Assembly (NCBI RefSeq): GCF_004005845.1
Contig: NZ_SADE01000003.1
Span: 434,001-498,000, forward strand
Length of the DNA stretch: 64,000 bases
Direction: 5' to 3'
From: Hwanghaeella grinnelliae
Lineage (GTDB): Bacteria; Pseudomonadota; Alphaproteobacteria; UBA8366; Aestuariispiraceae
Shown: one piece after another, positions 47,205-58,611 of the stretch
Layout: every line of letters begins with the position of its first letter
How positions within the stretch are numbered: position 1 is the first letter of the stretch
Position numbers and translations under genes: made by a program
The notes under the pieces: generated by a model
The model's input: only the letters and a program-made list of their open reading frames with translations
Database searches by the model: none
Told to the model about the DNA's origin: nothing

Positions 47205-47996
47205 ATGACGTTTGCAGATACTTTCAAGGGAACGATCCTGGCCGCTGCGGTGGCGTTTGGCTTTGCCGGCGCCGCGAATGCGACCTCGATCACCGAATTC
47301 GATTTTACCGGGACGCCCGTGTCGCAGTCCGAAGGGACCGCGTTCGGCAGCCCGTTGAGTGCCACATTCTCCGGTGTCACGGAGGGCGTAGAAACGTCCG
47401 GCGTGACTGCGTTCGGTTTCAGCGAGCGCTTTTATCAGTCCAGTTCCAAAGGAAAAAAGGGCAAGAAAGGCAAGAACGAGCATACCGCGTACAGCGCCTC
47501 TGGCGTTAACTGGAATGCTACCGGGCTTGGCCTGTCTTCCGACCAGGATAACGGCAAATGGTGGCACGGCGGCGCCGTGGAAGACCAAAATGGCCGTGAC
47601 TACCTCGTCCTGGAATTAGGCTCAGCTGACTGGACCCCCGTCGATTTGAGCTTTGGATATCTTTCCGGCGGGAAGAACTATGAAATCTTCGGCTTCAACG
47701 GCGACCTTTCAGTCGGTGACGTGGCCGGGTTCTTTGCCAGTATCAATACCTTCACCCGCCTGGCGGGCGATAATGCTGCCAATGTTGTTTTCGATACGAT
47801 CGAAAAGTTTCAGTACCTGGTTTTGACGACCAAGAATGATCACAAGAAAGATTATTTCCGGGTTTCGGGTTTCAGCGGTGATCTGGTTGCGGCGGTCCCA
47901 GTGCCCGGCGCGCTTCCCCTGCTGCTGACGGGTCTGGGCATTTTCGGTGCCGTACGGCTTGGCCGTAAGAACAAGCCGAGTGACGCTCCGGCCTGA
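47205..47996 (+). CDS. VPVPG-CTERM exported protein
   Basis: A 263-residue exported protein with a signal peptide of about 26 residues ending near ANA. The C-terminus has VPVPGALPLLLTGLG, a hydrophobic helix and a basic tail, matching the sorting signal of the protein at 1911-2648. A Lys/Gly-rich SKGKKGKKGKNEH segment lies at about 82-94. The body shares the FGFN and SGFxG-type features with the first protein, suggesting related folds. Function is unknown; it was probably sorted by a distant exosortase. Confidence 0.83.
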   Translation: MTFADTFKGTILAAAVAFGFAGAANATSITEFDFTGTPVSQSEGTAFGSPLSATFSGVTEGVETSGVTAFGFSERFYQSSSKGKKGKKGKNEHTAYSASGVNWNATGLGLSSDQDNGKWWHGGAVEDQNGRDYLVLELGSADWTPVDLSFGYLSGGKNYEIFGFNGDLSVGDVAGFFASINTFTRLAGDNAANVVFDTIEKFQYLVLTTKNDHKKDYFRVSGFSGDLVAAVPVPGALPLLLTGLGIFGAVRLGRKNKPSDAPA

Positions 47997-48114
47997 TAGC
48001 CCTCAACCGGATTTTCGCCCCATCGGGCACCCTGTTCTACAAAATTCTTTCTAGTCTGGCCGGTTCTCTTCCAAGCGCGGTGCGCCGGAGAGAGCCGGCC
48101 AATTATTTTGCCTG

Positions 48115-50058
48115 TCAGCTTTGCTGAAAATGGTCGTAGATCTTCTTGGCGACGGCGGAGGATATCCCTTCAACAGCTTCCAAGTCCTTCAATCCCGCCC
48201 GCGACACGGCCCGGGCAGACCCGAACCGCAGCAGAAGCGCCTTTTTACGCTTCGCGCCGATGCCGGGTACCTCGTCCAGCGGCGAGGCGCCAAACCCCTT
48301 CGCCCGTTTTTGCCGATGGGTGCCGATAGCGAAGCGATGCGCTTCATCCCGCAGGCGCTGAACGAAATACAGCACTGGGTCACGCGGCGGCAGCAGGAAG
48401 GACTGCTTGTCGGGCTGGTGGAAGCGTTCGCGGCCAGCCTCACGCTCAGGTCCCTTCGCCACACCGAGCAGCGCGACATCGTCGATCCCCAGTTCAGCGA
48501 AAACATCTTGTGCGCTGCTCAATTGCCCCTTGCCGCCATCGACTATTACAAGGTCGGGCCATTGCCCGCGGTCCCTGTCCGGGTCCTCCTTCATGGCGCG
48601 GTTGAAGCGGCGGGTCAGCACTTCCCGCATCATGGCATAGTCGTCACCTGCGCTTGATCCTTCCCCATCCTCGGCGGTTTTCACCGCCGTCTTGATGTTG
48701 AATTTGCGATAGGCGTTCTTCATGAAGCCTTCCGGTCCGGCCACGATCATGCCACCGATCGCGTTCGTCCCGCCGGTATGGCTATTGTCATAGACCTCAA
48801 CCCGTTCCAGCTGGTTCTCCAGACCAAGTTTCTCCGCCAATCCGTCCAACAGACGTCTTTGCGTCGCGCTTTCGGACATGCGCCGACCGAGCGCTTCCCG
48901 CGCATTGTCCAGCGCATGGGCGATCAGTTGCCGCTTCCCCCCCCGTTGCGGCATGAGGATCGTCACCTTCCGGTCGGCGCGGATACAAAAGGCTTCCGCC
49001 AAAAGATCCGCTTCATCGGGCTCGATGTTGACCAGAATTTCCTTCGGCGGCACGCGGCCGTCATAAAATTGGCCGAGGAAGGCGGCCAGAATAGCGGATG
49101 GTTCCTGGTCCTTGTCGTGGCTTGGGAAGTAGGACCTGGTGCCGTTGTTCCGCCCGCCGCGGAAAAAGAACACTTGCACGCAGGTCTGCCCGCCTTCCGT
49201 CTGAAGGGCGACGATATCGGCATCGCTGACACCTTCGACATTGATGTCCTGGTGCGTCTGTACCGAGGCCATCGCGCGGATCCGATCGCGCAGCGATGCG
49301 GCGCGCTCGAAATCGAGTGCCTCCGCGGCAGTCTCCATTTGGGCGGCAAGGTCCTTCTGCACCGCCTGGCTGTTGCCGGTCAGAAAGCTCTTGGCCTGGT
49401 CGACCGAGGCCGCATAGTCCTGTTCCGACACCTTGCCCACGCAGGGCGCGCTGCAGCGCTTGATCTGATACTGCAGACAGGGTCGGGATCTGGTTGAGAA
49501 AATATTGTCGGAGCAATTCCGCAGCAAGAAAGCCTTTTGAAGCGCCGTCAGGGTCCGGTTCACCGCCCCCGCCGAGGCATAGGGCCCAAAATATTCGCCC
49601 GGTCTGGTGCGCGCCCCCCGGTGCTTTACGATTTGGGGAAAATCGTGATCCCCGCGGATCAGGATGTCCGGAAAACTTTTGTCGTCCCGCAGCAGAATAT
49701 TGTAGCGGGGGCGGAGTTGCTTGATCAGATTGGATTCAAGAAGCAGCGCCTCCACTTCCGTGTGGGTGGTGACGAACTCCATCGACGCGGTTTCGGAAAC
49801 CATGCGCTGCAGGCGGATCGGCAAGCGCTGCGGATGGGCATAGGTCTGCACCCGCTTTTTCAGGCTTCGCGCCTTGCCGACATAAAGCACGTCGCCACGC
49901 CCATTGAACATCCGGTAAACGCCCGGGCCCAACCCAAGTTGCGGCAAGTAACCGGCAACGATACTTGCACCCGTTCTCAAACTCGGGCGGGCATCGTCGA
50001 CCGTGACGGCCGCATCGGTTTCGGTGTGGTTGTCGGTATCGTTGTCGGAAGGTATCAT
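48115..50058 (-). CDS. uvrC: UvrABC system protein C
   Basis: The 647-residue nuclease subunit of nucleotide excision repair, cutting on both sides of a lesion bound by UvrB. The N-terminal GIY-YIG domain reads GPGVYRMFNGRGDVLYVGKA. A Cys-rich block (RPCLQYQIKRCSAPC) and the UVR motif (FERAASLRDRI) follow. The RNase H-like domain has VYDNSHTGG and VDGGKGQLS, and there are C-terminal helix-hairpin-helix motifs. An acidic 30-residue N-terminal extension precedes the first domain. Confidence 0.97.
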   Translation of the reverse strand: MIPSDNDTDNHTETDAAVTVDDARPSLRTGASIVAGYLPQLGLGPGVYRMFNGRGDVLYVGKARSLKKRVQTYAHPQRLPIRLQRMVSETASMEFVTTHTEVEALLLESNLIKQLRPRYNILLRDDKSFPDILIRGDHDFPQIVKHRGARTRPGEYFGPYASAGAVNRTLTALQKAFLLRNCSDNIFSTRSRPCLQYQIKRCSAPCVGKVSEQDYAASVDQAKSFLTGNSQAVQKDLAAQMETAAEALDFERAASLRDRIRAMASVQTHQDINVEGVSDADIVALQTEGGQTCVQVFFFRGGRNNGTRSYFPSHDKDQEPSAILAAFLGQFYDGRVPPKEILVNIEPDEADLLAEAFCIRADRKVTILMPQRGGKRQLIAHALDNAREALGRRMSESATQRRLLDGLAEKLGLENQLERVEVYDNSHTGGTNAIGGMIVAGPEGFMKNAYRKFNIKTAVKTAEDGEGSSAGDDYAMMREVLTRRFNRAMKEDPDRDRGQWPDLVIVDGGKGQLSSAQDVFAELGIDDVALLGVAKGPEREAGRERFHQPDKQSFLLPPRDPVLYFVQRLRDEAHRFAIGTHRQKRAKGFGASPLDEVPGIGAKRKKALLLRFGSARAVSRAGLKDLEAVEGISSAVAKKIYDHFQQS

Positions 50059-50610
50059 CGCGCCGTATCATTCCCCATACCGCCCGCCGCCCGCAATAGA
50101 CGGGTGGCGCCCAGTACGCTAACTTCCTGAAAAATCACGGCCTTCATGGATCGATTCGTCTATCCACCAAACCTGTGGATAACTTTGTTGGTAAATAGCG
50201 GATGCAAGGCCATCGGCCCCAGATTCCATGGGTTTCAACCAGTTTGCCTATTTTTTAGGCATGACCTGTAAGTTATTGAAAACAAACAACCCGAAGCCAC
50301 TGAAATATGACTTTGATGTGACACAAAGGTGTATTGTCTACAAGCGTTGAAGAAAATCAGTGGCTTACCGGGGCTGTGCAAAAGATATTGCGAGTCAACA
50401 GCAAAAAACCGGAAATCGACATATTTCTCGCCCTCGGGTCCTCACCATGATCTGCCAGGAATTCGTCCTTAATCGTGAAGTACCGAGATAGGAAACCGGC
50501 AAGCGAAACATTGGAAAAGACCGCGTTCTCTTGCGTCTACTGCCGCACTTGTCCGGCGAGTACTTGGATCGTCGCTTCCATCGACACAACGACGCTCTAT
50601 CCGCGAGCGG
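50059..50610. other. Intergenic gap between uvrC and folB
   Basis: I see no credible gene in these 552 nt. It holds a 7-bp inverted repeat TATCCAC/GTGGATA (50161-50167, 50175-50181) whose right arm is part of a perfect DnaA-box sequence TGTGGATAA (50174-50182). A second inverted repeat is TGCCTA/TAGGCA (50245-50261). A 64-codon minus-strand frame at 50395-50589 has no protein-like features. Confidence 0.4.
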
Positions 50611-51027
50611 TTACTTCTTCACCCGAACGATTTCATACCCCACCGCTGTACAGTCGAGGTAGACGTCCAGTTTGCTCGTCGCAACCCTAACCCCGATAAC
50701 TTGGTCTCGATTTAGGCAGGTGTCTGCAATCGCCTCGGCCAAGGTTTCCTGAAGGTTGATATGGCCCTTCTCGACAATCTCCTTGATCTCCGCACGAACG
50801 AAATCGTAGTCGAGGACATTGTCGATATGGTCGTCGATCGGCCCGTTGAAAGGGCGTAGATAAAGATCGACGTCGATATTGACGCGCTGCGTCCGCCCGA
50901 TTTCGTGGTCGAAGATGCCGATATTCGCATCGACCACGAAACCACGCAGGAACAGGCGGCGGCATTCCCCTTCCGTCCGAAGACGGTCGTTCAGAGAACG
51001 CGAGAGGAAATCAATATCGTCGGGCAC
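50611..51027 (-). CDS. folB: Dihydroneopterin aldolase family protein
   Basis: A 138-residue enzyme of folate synthesis (FolB/FolX type), cleaving dihydroneopterin. Typical parts are VVDANIGIFDHEIGRTQRVNID, LDYDFVRAEIKEIVEKG and NLQETLAEAIADTCL. I chose the GTG at 51027, with GGAGG 7 nt upstream. It lies after folM on the same strand, with an AT-rich inverted repeat in between. Confidence 0.9.
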   Translation of the reverse strand: MPDDIDFLSRSLNDRLRTEGECRRLFLRGFVVDANIGIFDHEIGRTQRVNIDVDLYLRPFNGPIDDHIDNVLDYDFVRAEIKEIVEKGHINLQETLAEAIADTCLNRDQVIGVRVATSKLDVYLDCTAVGYEIVRVKK

Positions 51028-51068
51028 GGCCCATCCTCCACAAAAAACCCGGCAAAACTGCAGCGGGA

Positions 51069-51101
51069 CCATTTATATATAGTACGCGACTATATAAATG
51101 G
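51069..51101. repeat. AT-rich inverted repeat between folM and folB
   Basis: Arms CCATTTATATATAGT and ACTATATAAATGG flank ACGCG; they match except for an extra TA in the left arm. The element begins 5 nt beyond the folM stop and ends 42 nt before folB. It could be a folB operator/promoter element or an RNA processing hairpin; no T-run follows it on the folB side. Confidence 0.6.
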
Positions 51102-51105
51102 CGTT

Positions 51106-51924
51106 TTAGTCATCATTCCCCGGGTTTTCCTCACCCGGGCCGTCATCTGCGGGGCGAGCCCGCTCCGGACTGTCTGTGTCCAGGAACATGACATCGCGAT
51201 CCATCGCGCTAAGGCGCTGGCCGCAATCAACCGGCAGGACAGCCCCCGTCACCGCCGTCGCGCGCACCAGATAGCGCACAGCATCCGCAATGTCATCAAT
51301 CCTCGTACCACGGCCCATGGGGGTCATGGCATGCACCTGAGCGAACTGTTCTTGCGATTGATCGCCACTTTGCAGCGTTAAACCCGGCGCTACGGCATTG
51401 ACGCGACACTTCGGCGCGACCGCCTGGGCCAGCATTTCCGTCGCCCCCTTCAGCCCCAGCTTGCTGAGCGTGTAGGTATAGAAATCGGGATTCAGGTTGA
51501 ACAGTTTCTGGTCCAGCAAGTTGATGACGCAGCCTTGAACCCCGTCCGGCAGATCTTCGATCAAGCGCTGGGCAAGATGCAGCGGCGCACGCAGATTGAC
51601 CGCCATATGTCGGTCGAAGGTCTCTACCGTCCAATTGTCGGCAAGGTCATAGTCGAAAAGGGACGCGCTGTTGATCAAGCATTGCGCCGGTCCCAGCCGG
51701 GTTCGGATATTCGCCATCATGGCTTCGATATCGCCCGCGACCCCCAGATCCGCGCGGAACGGCATGGCCTTGCCGCCCATGGCTTCGACATCGCGAACCG
51801 TTTCTTCCGCCTCGGACTTTGAACTGCGGTAGTGAACGGCGATGTCGTACCCGTCTTCGGCCATCGCCAAGGCTAGACCGCGGCCGATCCGTTTCCCCGC
51901 GCCGGTTACGATTGCAACAGGCAT
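51106..51924 (-). CDS. folM: SDR-family pteridine/dihydromonapterin reductase
   Basis: A 272-residue short-chain dehydrogenase of the PTR1/FolM type, which reduces dihydropterins or dihydrofolate with NADPH. The cofactor motif is VTGAGKRIGRGLA with the adjacent HYRSS Arg/Ser of NADPH users; NSASLF replaces NNAG, and the catalytic Tyr-Lys is YTYTLSK. The 40-residue C-terminal tail is acidic and Pro-rich. Lying before folB and after uvrB, it makes a pterin role likely. FolM is often paired with a FolB paralogue in Alphaproteobacteria. Confidence 0.82.
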   Translation of the reverse strand: MPVAIVTGAGKRIGRGLALAMAEDGYDIAVHYRSSKSEAEETVRDVEAMGGKAMPFRADLGVAGDIEAMMANIRTRLGPAQCLINSASLFDYDLADNWTVETFDRHMAVNLRAPLHLAQRLIEDLPDGVQGCVINLLDQKLFNLNPDFYTYTLSKLGLKGATEMLAQAVAPKCRVNAVAPGLTLQSGDQSQEQFAQVHAMTPMGRGTRIDDIADAVRYLVRATAVTGAVLPVDCGQRLSAMDRDVMFLDTDSPERARPADDGPGEENPGNDD

Positions 51925-51972
51925 CTAAAGGCCTCCCCAAAATCCACTGATCGATCCGCTGGCCGCCGACGG

Positions 51973-54177
51973 TTAGCGTCTGCCGCGCCGCTTTTTCGTG
52001 CCGCCCTTCGCGCCCTTTTTGCCTTTCGGCAGCACATCGCGGGAAACGTTCTTGATGCTGGCGGCAATCTCGCTGTTCAGGGGCGCGGCATGCGCCGGCA
52101 TTTCCAGATCGTAAGCTTCCAGGCGTTTGATTTCATCGCGAACGCGCGCAGCGGTTTCGAATTCCAGATCCGCCGCGGCCGCCCTCATCTGGTTTTCCAA
52201 TTGTTCGATATAGGCTTGCAGCGAAAGGCCGACGAGGTTGTTGTCGACCCCTTCCCCGGCTTCAACGGTCATGTGATCACGTTCGTAAACACTGTCGAGG
52301 ATCTTCGAAATATCCTTGCGAATGCTTTCCGGCGTGATTCCATGTTCCACGTTGTAGGCCTGCTGTTTTTCGCGCCGTCGATTGGTTTCATCGATGGCGT
52401 ATTGCAGGCTGTCAGTCATCTTATCCGCATAGAGCAGCACCCAGCCGTCCACATTCCGGGCCGCGCGGCCGATCGTTTGGACGAGTGAGGTACGGGACCT
52501 CAGGAACCCTTCCTTGTCCGCATCTAAAATAGCGACCAGGCCGCATTCAGGGATATCGAGCCCCTCACGCAGCAGGTTGATGCCAACCAGGATGTCGAAA
52601 GCGCCCAGGCGCAGGTCCCGGATAATTTCAATCCGTTCCAGCGTATCGATATCGGAATGCAGATAGCGCACCTTCAGGCCCGCTTCCGACATATAGTCCG
52701 TCAGATCCTCGGCCATCCTTTTCGTCAGAACCGTCACCAGCACCCGCTGATTCTTTTCCGTGCAGATCCGGCATTCCGCCAAAAGGTCATCCACCTGGGT
52801 TTCCGTCGGGCGGATGACGCAGACCGGGTCGATCAGGCCGGTCGGGCGCACCACCTGTTCCACGAAGACGCCCGCGGTACGGTCCAACTCCCACGGTCCC
52901 GGCGTTGCCGAGACATAAACCGTCTGCGGCCGCATCGCGTCCCATTCCTCGAAGCGCAGCGGCCGGTTGTCGACGCAGGACGGCAGGCGGAACCCAAATT
53001 CCGCCAAGGTCGATTTGCGCGCATAGTCACCCCGGAACATGCCGCCAATCTGCGGCACGGTGACGTGGCTCTCATCGACAAACAAAAGCGCATTGTCGGG
53101 AAGATACTCGAACAATGTGGGGGGCGGCTCACCAGGCTTGCGGCCTGTGAGATAACGGGAATAGTTCTCAATCCCGGCACAAGACCCGGTCGCATCCATC
53201 ATTTCCAAATCGAAGGTCGTTCGCTGCTCAAGCCGCTGCGCTTCCAGCAGCCTGCCATTCCGGTGCATTTCATCCAGCCGTTCCTTCAGCTCTTCCTTGA
53301 TATGCTTCGCGGCCTGATTCAGCGTCGGGCGCGGCGTCACATAGTGGCTGTTGGCGTAAATGCGCACGCCTTCAAGATTGCCGGACTTCTCACCGGTCAA
53401 CGGATCGAATTCCTGGATCGCCTCCACCTCGTCCCCGAAGAAGGAAATGCGCCAAGCCCTGTCTTCCTGATGGACGGGAAAGACCTCGAAACTATCGCCC
53501 CGTACGCGGAAAGTACCGCGGATGAAATTGTTGTCGTTGCGACGATACTGCAATTCGACGAGACGCCGTTGCAGGTCGCGCACATCCAGCCGCTGCCCTG
53601 CCTTCACCTCGGCGACCATCTGGCTATAGCTTTCGACGGAGCCAATACCGTAAATGCACGACACGGACGCAACGATGATCACATCATCGCGTTCCAACAG
53701 GGACCGGGTCGCCGCGTGACGCATTCGGTCGATCTGTTCGTTCCGAGATGATTCCTTTTCGATATAGGTATCCGACCGCGGCACGTAGGCTTCCGGTTGA
53801 TAATAATCATAGTAGGAAACGAAATATTCGACGGCATTGTGGGGGAAGAAGCTTTTCATCTCCCCATACAATTGCGCGGCAAGTGTCTTGTTCGGCGCCA
53901 GCACCAAGGCCGGTCGCTGCAGACGCTGGATCGTATGGGCAACCGTGAAGGTCTTGCCTGAACCGGTCACGCCCAGCAGGACCTGGTCCCGTTCGCCCGC
54001 CCCCAAACCGTCGACGAGTTCGTTGATCGCCTGGGGCTGGTCACCCGCCGGTTCGAAATCGGACTCGATTTTGAACGCAATGCCACCCTCCGTCAGCGGG
54101 CGTTCCGCCCGGCTCATGGAAGAAGGGAGCACCCCCGTCGTCAGGGGATGGCTTGCCATTGAATCCGATAGGCCCAT
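51973..54177 (-). CDS. uvrB: UvrABC system protein B
   Basis: The 734-residue damage-verification helicase of nucleotide excision repair. Walker A is [12 protein letters not shown]; the beta-hairpin region reads [23 protein letters not shown]. Motifs continue through LLFVDESHV to QTIGRAARN, with a C-terminal UVR domain. The N-terminus is about 30 residues longer than usual; an internal ATG at residue 21 gives a more typical start. The C-terminal tail is Lys/Gly/Arg-rich. It leads a probable uvrB-folM-folB transcript; I found no GTTC-N7-GTTC LexA box just upstream. Confidence 0.97.
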   Translation of the reverse strand: MGLSDSMASHPLTTGVLPSSMSRAERPLTEGGIAFKIESDFEPAGDQPQAINELVDGLGAGERDQVLLGVTGSGKTFTVAHTIQRLQRPALVLAPNKTLAAQLYGEMKSFFPHNAVEYFVSYYDYYQPEAYVPRSDTYIEKESSRNEQIDRMRHAATRSLLERDDVIIVASVSCIYGIGSVESYSQMVAEVKAGQRLDVRDLQRRLVELQYRRNDNNFIRGTFRVRGDSFEVFPVHQEDRAWRISFFGDEVEAIQEFDPLTGEKSGNLEGVRIYANSHYVTPRPTLNQAAKHIKEELKERLDEMHRNGRLLEAQRLEQRTTFDLEMMDATGSCAGIENYSRYLTGRKPGEPPPTLFEYLPDNALLFVDESHVTVPQIGGMFRGDYARKSTLAEFGFRLPSCVDNRPLRFEEWDAMRPQTVYVSATPGPWELDRTAGVFVEQVVRPTGLIDPVCVIRPTETQVDDLLAECRICTEKNQRVLVTVLTKRMAEDLTDYMSEAGLKVRYLHSDIDTLERIEIIRDLRLGAFDILVGINLLREGLDIPECGLVAILDADKEGFLRSRTSLVQTIGRAARNVDGWVLLYADKMTDSLQYAIDETNRRREKQQAYNVEHGITPESIRKDISKILDSVYERDHMTVEAGEGVDNNLVGLSLQAYIEQLENQMRAAAADLEFETAARVRDEIKRLEAYDLEMPAHAAPLNSEIAASIKNVSRDVLPKGKKGAKGGTKKRRGRR

Positions 54178-54268
54178 TGTCTCGATCTGCCGCTGTTGAA
54201 ATGCCGGGCGTGGCCGCCGCGTCCTTGCCTTCGAATATAGGGCTAAAGCACGCGCTTACAAACGCGAC

Positions 54269-54898
54269 TTACCGTGCCAGCGCCAAGCCTGCCGGCCCGC
54301 CATGTTCCCGCGCTGCCAGCAGGACGTAACGCAACCGTCCAGTTGGGTCGAGCGCATGGAAGGGATAGCACGTCACCAGCACCAGGGGTGCGTCCCCGCC
54401 ATTGGACACAATGGCGATATCGTCCTCATCCCGGACTGCAATTTCATGTACCCGGTATGGTACCGGCGGCCCGTTAACGGTTTGCACCAAGAGGCGATCG
54501 CCAAGGCGTATCGATTCCAGAAAGGCGAAATGTGTGTCGCGATGTCCATAAATCACATGGACACCGCCCGGATTGGACAACACCGGGCCGAAAGCGAGCG
54601 CCCGCCCATTGGCACCGTCCAAGATATACCGGTCCACATGAAGCCGCGGCACCGACAGGCGCAGTACCGGACGCGTATCCGCCCAGGGCCAGGGCGGCGG
54701 CGGCATGCCGCCCGCTTCGACGGCACTGGCCCAGGCACGCTTGATCAGGACCGGGGCCAACCAAGCCTTGCCCACTTGTAGGGCTGCACCGCCACCCAGC
54801 CAGACAGCCAGGCCCAGGGCAACAGCCCCGCAGACCATGAAAAATCCGCGGAACCGTGACACCTGCAATCGACCCAAGAAGGTCCAGCGGCGTTTCAT
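54269..54898 (-). CDS. Class GN sortase
   Basis: A 209-residue membrane-anchored transpeptidase of the Gram-negative sortase class. TM1 is at about 17-38. The catalytic residues are His in IYGHRDTHF, Cys in LVLVTCYPF and Arg in TGRLRYVLL. Its ATG overlaps the stop of the target gene by 4 nt. Class GN sortases and VIT/VWA targets are known to occur as a dedicated pair in marine Proteobacteria, and this is such a pair. Confidence 0.93.
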   Translation of the reverse strand: MKRRWTFLGRLQVSRFRGFFMVCGAVALGLAVWLGGGAALQVGKAWLAPVLIKRAWASAVEAGGMPPPPWPWADTRPVLRLSVPRLHVDRYILDGANGRALAFGPVLSNPGGVHVIYGHRDTHFAFLESIRLGDRLLVQTVNGPPVPYRVHEIAVRDEDDIAIVSNGGDAPLVLVTCYPFHALDPTGRLRYVLLAAREHGGPAGLALAR

Positions 54899-57108
54899 GC
54901 CGGGCTTCCCTGCCGCCGCAACGCCGCCCAGAGGCAGAATGCCGCCGCGAGACCGGCCGCAAGCGCGACCAGCAGATCGCGCAACCATCCGGCCGCCGTC
55001 ACAGGGCCGCTCAGTTGAACCGAGGCCAGCGTTCGCATCGCTGATTTGGCCGAGGCCTTACGCAACTGTTCCTGCTGGTCTGCACCGGTGCCGTTGCCCT
55101 CTCCATCGCCGATAGGTTCAGCGGGCTCCCGCGGCAATTCCTTCTCGACCGCGACAAAGCTTGTGTACTTACCGGCAATGCCATGGGCCAAGGCGATCTC
55201 GATCGACTCTGTTCGGATCCGATCCGCATCGGCACCCATCCGGCGTAGGTCATCCAGATCCTCAAGTTTTTCACGCGCCCAAAGCCGCGCCAAACCCGGT
55301 GCCTCACGCGCGCCGTCGGCATCAATGGACGTTGCCCAGGTTTCCCCGTTCAGCATCCCACCCAGAGTCAATTCCTCTGCCTCGACGTCGGACCGCAGAA
55401 CGAAGTAAAGCGGCTCACCGGCATAAAGGTCGGGCAAGTTCCGGGGATAGATTTCGGTCTTCGGCCCACCGGAAAGCGACGCGGCTTGGACGCCGACATC
55501 CAGGTCGGTCAATTGGACGGATTGCAGCTTGCGGTACAGCGCGTCGATTTTCTCCCCGGCTTCCTCGACCCGGTCGATATTCAGGAACACCCCGCGGCCG
55601 GCTTCGGCCGCCTTACGCATGAACCAGCTATTCGGCGCTGGGCCCAACCCGATGGTAAAAAGCCTTGCATCGCCGATATTCGCCGCGGTCATCCCGAACA
55701 GCGCGGTTTCGTTCGACACCGCCCCATCGGTCAGGAAGACGACCTGCCGAAGTGTTTCACCATGCTGACCGCCCGGCCCAGGCAGGGCCGCACGCAGGGC
55801 CGGCGCCATGTTGGTGCCCCCGTCGGAAACCAGATTCGCGACATAACCCCGCGCCAAGCGCAGTGTCTTGTCGGATACCGGCACAGCCTCCCCGAACAGG
55901 CTGTGCATGTCCGAGTTGAATTGGATGATCTCAAACCGGTCCTCCAAACGAAGGCCATCCAACGCGCTCGCCAGCGCGGCTTTCGCTTGATCAAGCGCGA
56001 CGCCGTGCATGGAGCCTGACGTATCAACGATGAAACGAACATCGCGTGCCGGTGCCTTGGTTGTTGCGGATTTCGGCGGTGCAAGTACAGCCATGTAGTA
56101 ATGCTCACCGCTTTTCTCTTCATGAAACAGCATCGCAGCGGGTTCGGCGGTTTCCCGCAGCCGCCAACGTAAGACAAAGTCCTTGTCCGCCGGCACATAG
56201 CGGTCCCGTAATGCGATGTCTGCGGCGTCTTCGTCGTCGCGACGGACGGTCAGGTCATGGCTTGGACTTTCGATGGTCGCGATCTCGCCCCCGGCTTTCA
56301 GGCGAACCACGAAGGCCGCCGGAAAACCATACGGCGCGTTGGGATTGTTCGTTTCAAGAACAGCGCCGTTATCGGCAAGTTCAGCCATCAGCGTGTCCCA
56401 CTCCTTGATGTCGGCGGAAACCAAATGTTGCTGCGGCATGAAACGCGGTGTGATGACCTGGGGCAGACGCAGTTCGAAGACCCCGTCCTTGGGCTTCACA
56501 GTCATCTGATATTCAAGATCAACCGACACCAATTCTCCGCCGGCGATGTTCGCCAGGTCGGTCGAAAAAATGTTCGGGCGCAGCGACTCGACAAGCCCCG
56601 CACGCTTCCCGGCGGCGCGCGCCCGTTCGAAAGTTTGACGGGCTTCGGCTTTCTCTTTCAGCAGCCCTTCGATCCAGCGGTCCCCAAATCGGATATTCAG
56701 TTTGTCGACCGCCGCATCATCCGGCAGGGGAAACAAGTAACGCGCGTCGACCTCAGCGGGCGCCTCGTTCACGAAAACCTGCCGTATACGGGCCCGGGCA
56801 ACGGCGCCGGAAATCTCAACAGCGGCATAACTGGCCAGAAGGCGCGCTTGCCACGCCTGCGCCGCTTCCGACTGATCCATCAGCATCAGGCCGAAGCCCG
56901 TCTCTTCCTGTAGTTCCAGGACGCCAGGACTGCGATCCTGGCCCTGGCCTTGGGCAAATGCGGCGCCGATGTCGCAGAATCCGACCGTCGTCAGAATACC
57001 GAACAAGGCCAAGCCCATAGACATGTGCGGTTGTCGCGAAGCGCCGTAACGCGGCCGCCTAATGCGGCATTGGATGGCACCCCAAACCGAAATTTTCCCG
57101 ATACTCAT
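54895..57108 (-). CDS. VIT/VWA sortase target protein
   Basis: A 737-residue exported protein with a long N-terminus (TM/signal near residues 30-50). Its VIT domain is at about 85-215 and its VWA domain at about 360-540 with the metal-binding motif DTSGSMHG. The C-terminal sorting region reads SGPVTAAGWLRD, then a hydrophobic helix and RRQGSPA, rather than a clear LPxTG. It is probably linked by the neighbouring sortase. The role is unknown; VIT/VWA proteins often bind surfaces or other proteins. Confidence 0.9.
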   Translation of the reverse strand: MSIGKISVWGAIQCRIRRPRYGASRQPHMSMGLALFGILTTVGFCDIGAAFAQGQGQDRSPGVLELQEETGFGLMLMDQSEAAQAWQARLLASYAAVEISGAVARARIRQVFVNEAPAEVDARYLFPLPDDAAVDKLNIRFGDRWIEGLLKEKAEARQTFERARAAGKRAGLVESLRPNIFSTDLANIAGGELVSVDLEYQMTVKPKDGVFELRLPQVITPRFMPQQHLVSADIKEWDTLMAELADNGAVLETNNPNAPYGFPAAFVVRLKAGGEIATIESPSHDLTVRRDDEDAADIALRDRYVPADKDFVLRWRLRETAEPAAMLFHEEKSGEHYYMAVLAPPKSATTKAPARDVRFIVDTSGSMHGVALDQAKAALASALDGLRLEDRFEIIQFNSDMHSLFGEAVPVSDKTLRLARGYVANLVSDGGTNMAPALRAALPGPGGQHGETLRQVVFLTDGAVSNETALFGMTAANIGDARLFTIGLGPAPNSWFMRKAAEAGRGVFLNIDRVEEAGEKIDALYRKLQSVQLTDLDVGVQAASLSGGPKTEIYPRNLPDLYAGEPLYFVLRSDVEAEELTLGGMLNGETWATSIDADGAREAPGLARLWAREKLEDLDDLRRMGADADRIRTESIEIALAHGIAGKYTSFVAVEKELPREPAEPIGDGEGNGTGADQQEQLRKASAKSAMRTLASVQLSGPVTAAGWLRDLLVALAAGLAAAFCLWAALRRQGSPA

Positions 57109-58565
<1,457 letters not shown>

Positions 58566-58611
58566 AACCGGCCTTTTCAAAGATACCCCAAAATTGAGTG
58601 AGACAGTGCAC

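Noticed and set aside
50059-50610. Possible replication origin
   Set aside because: Only one perfect DnaA box is present and there is no box cluster, AT-rich unwinding region or origin-linked gene.
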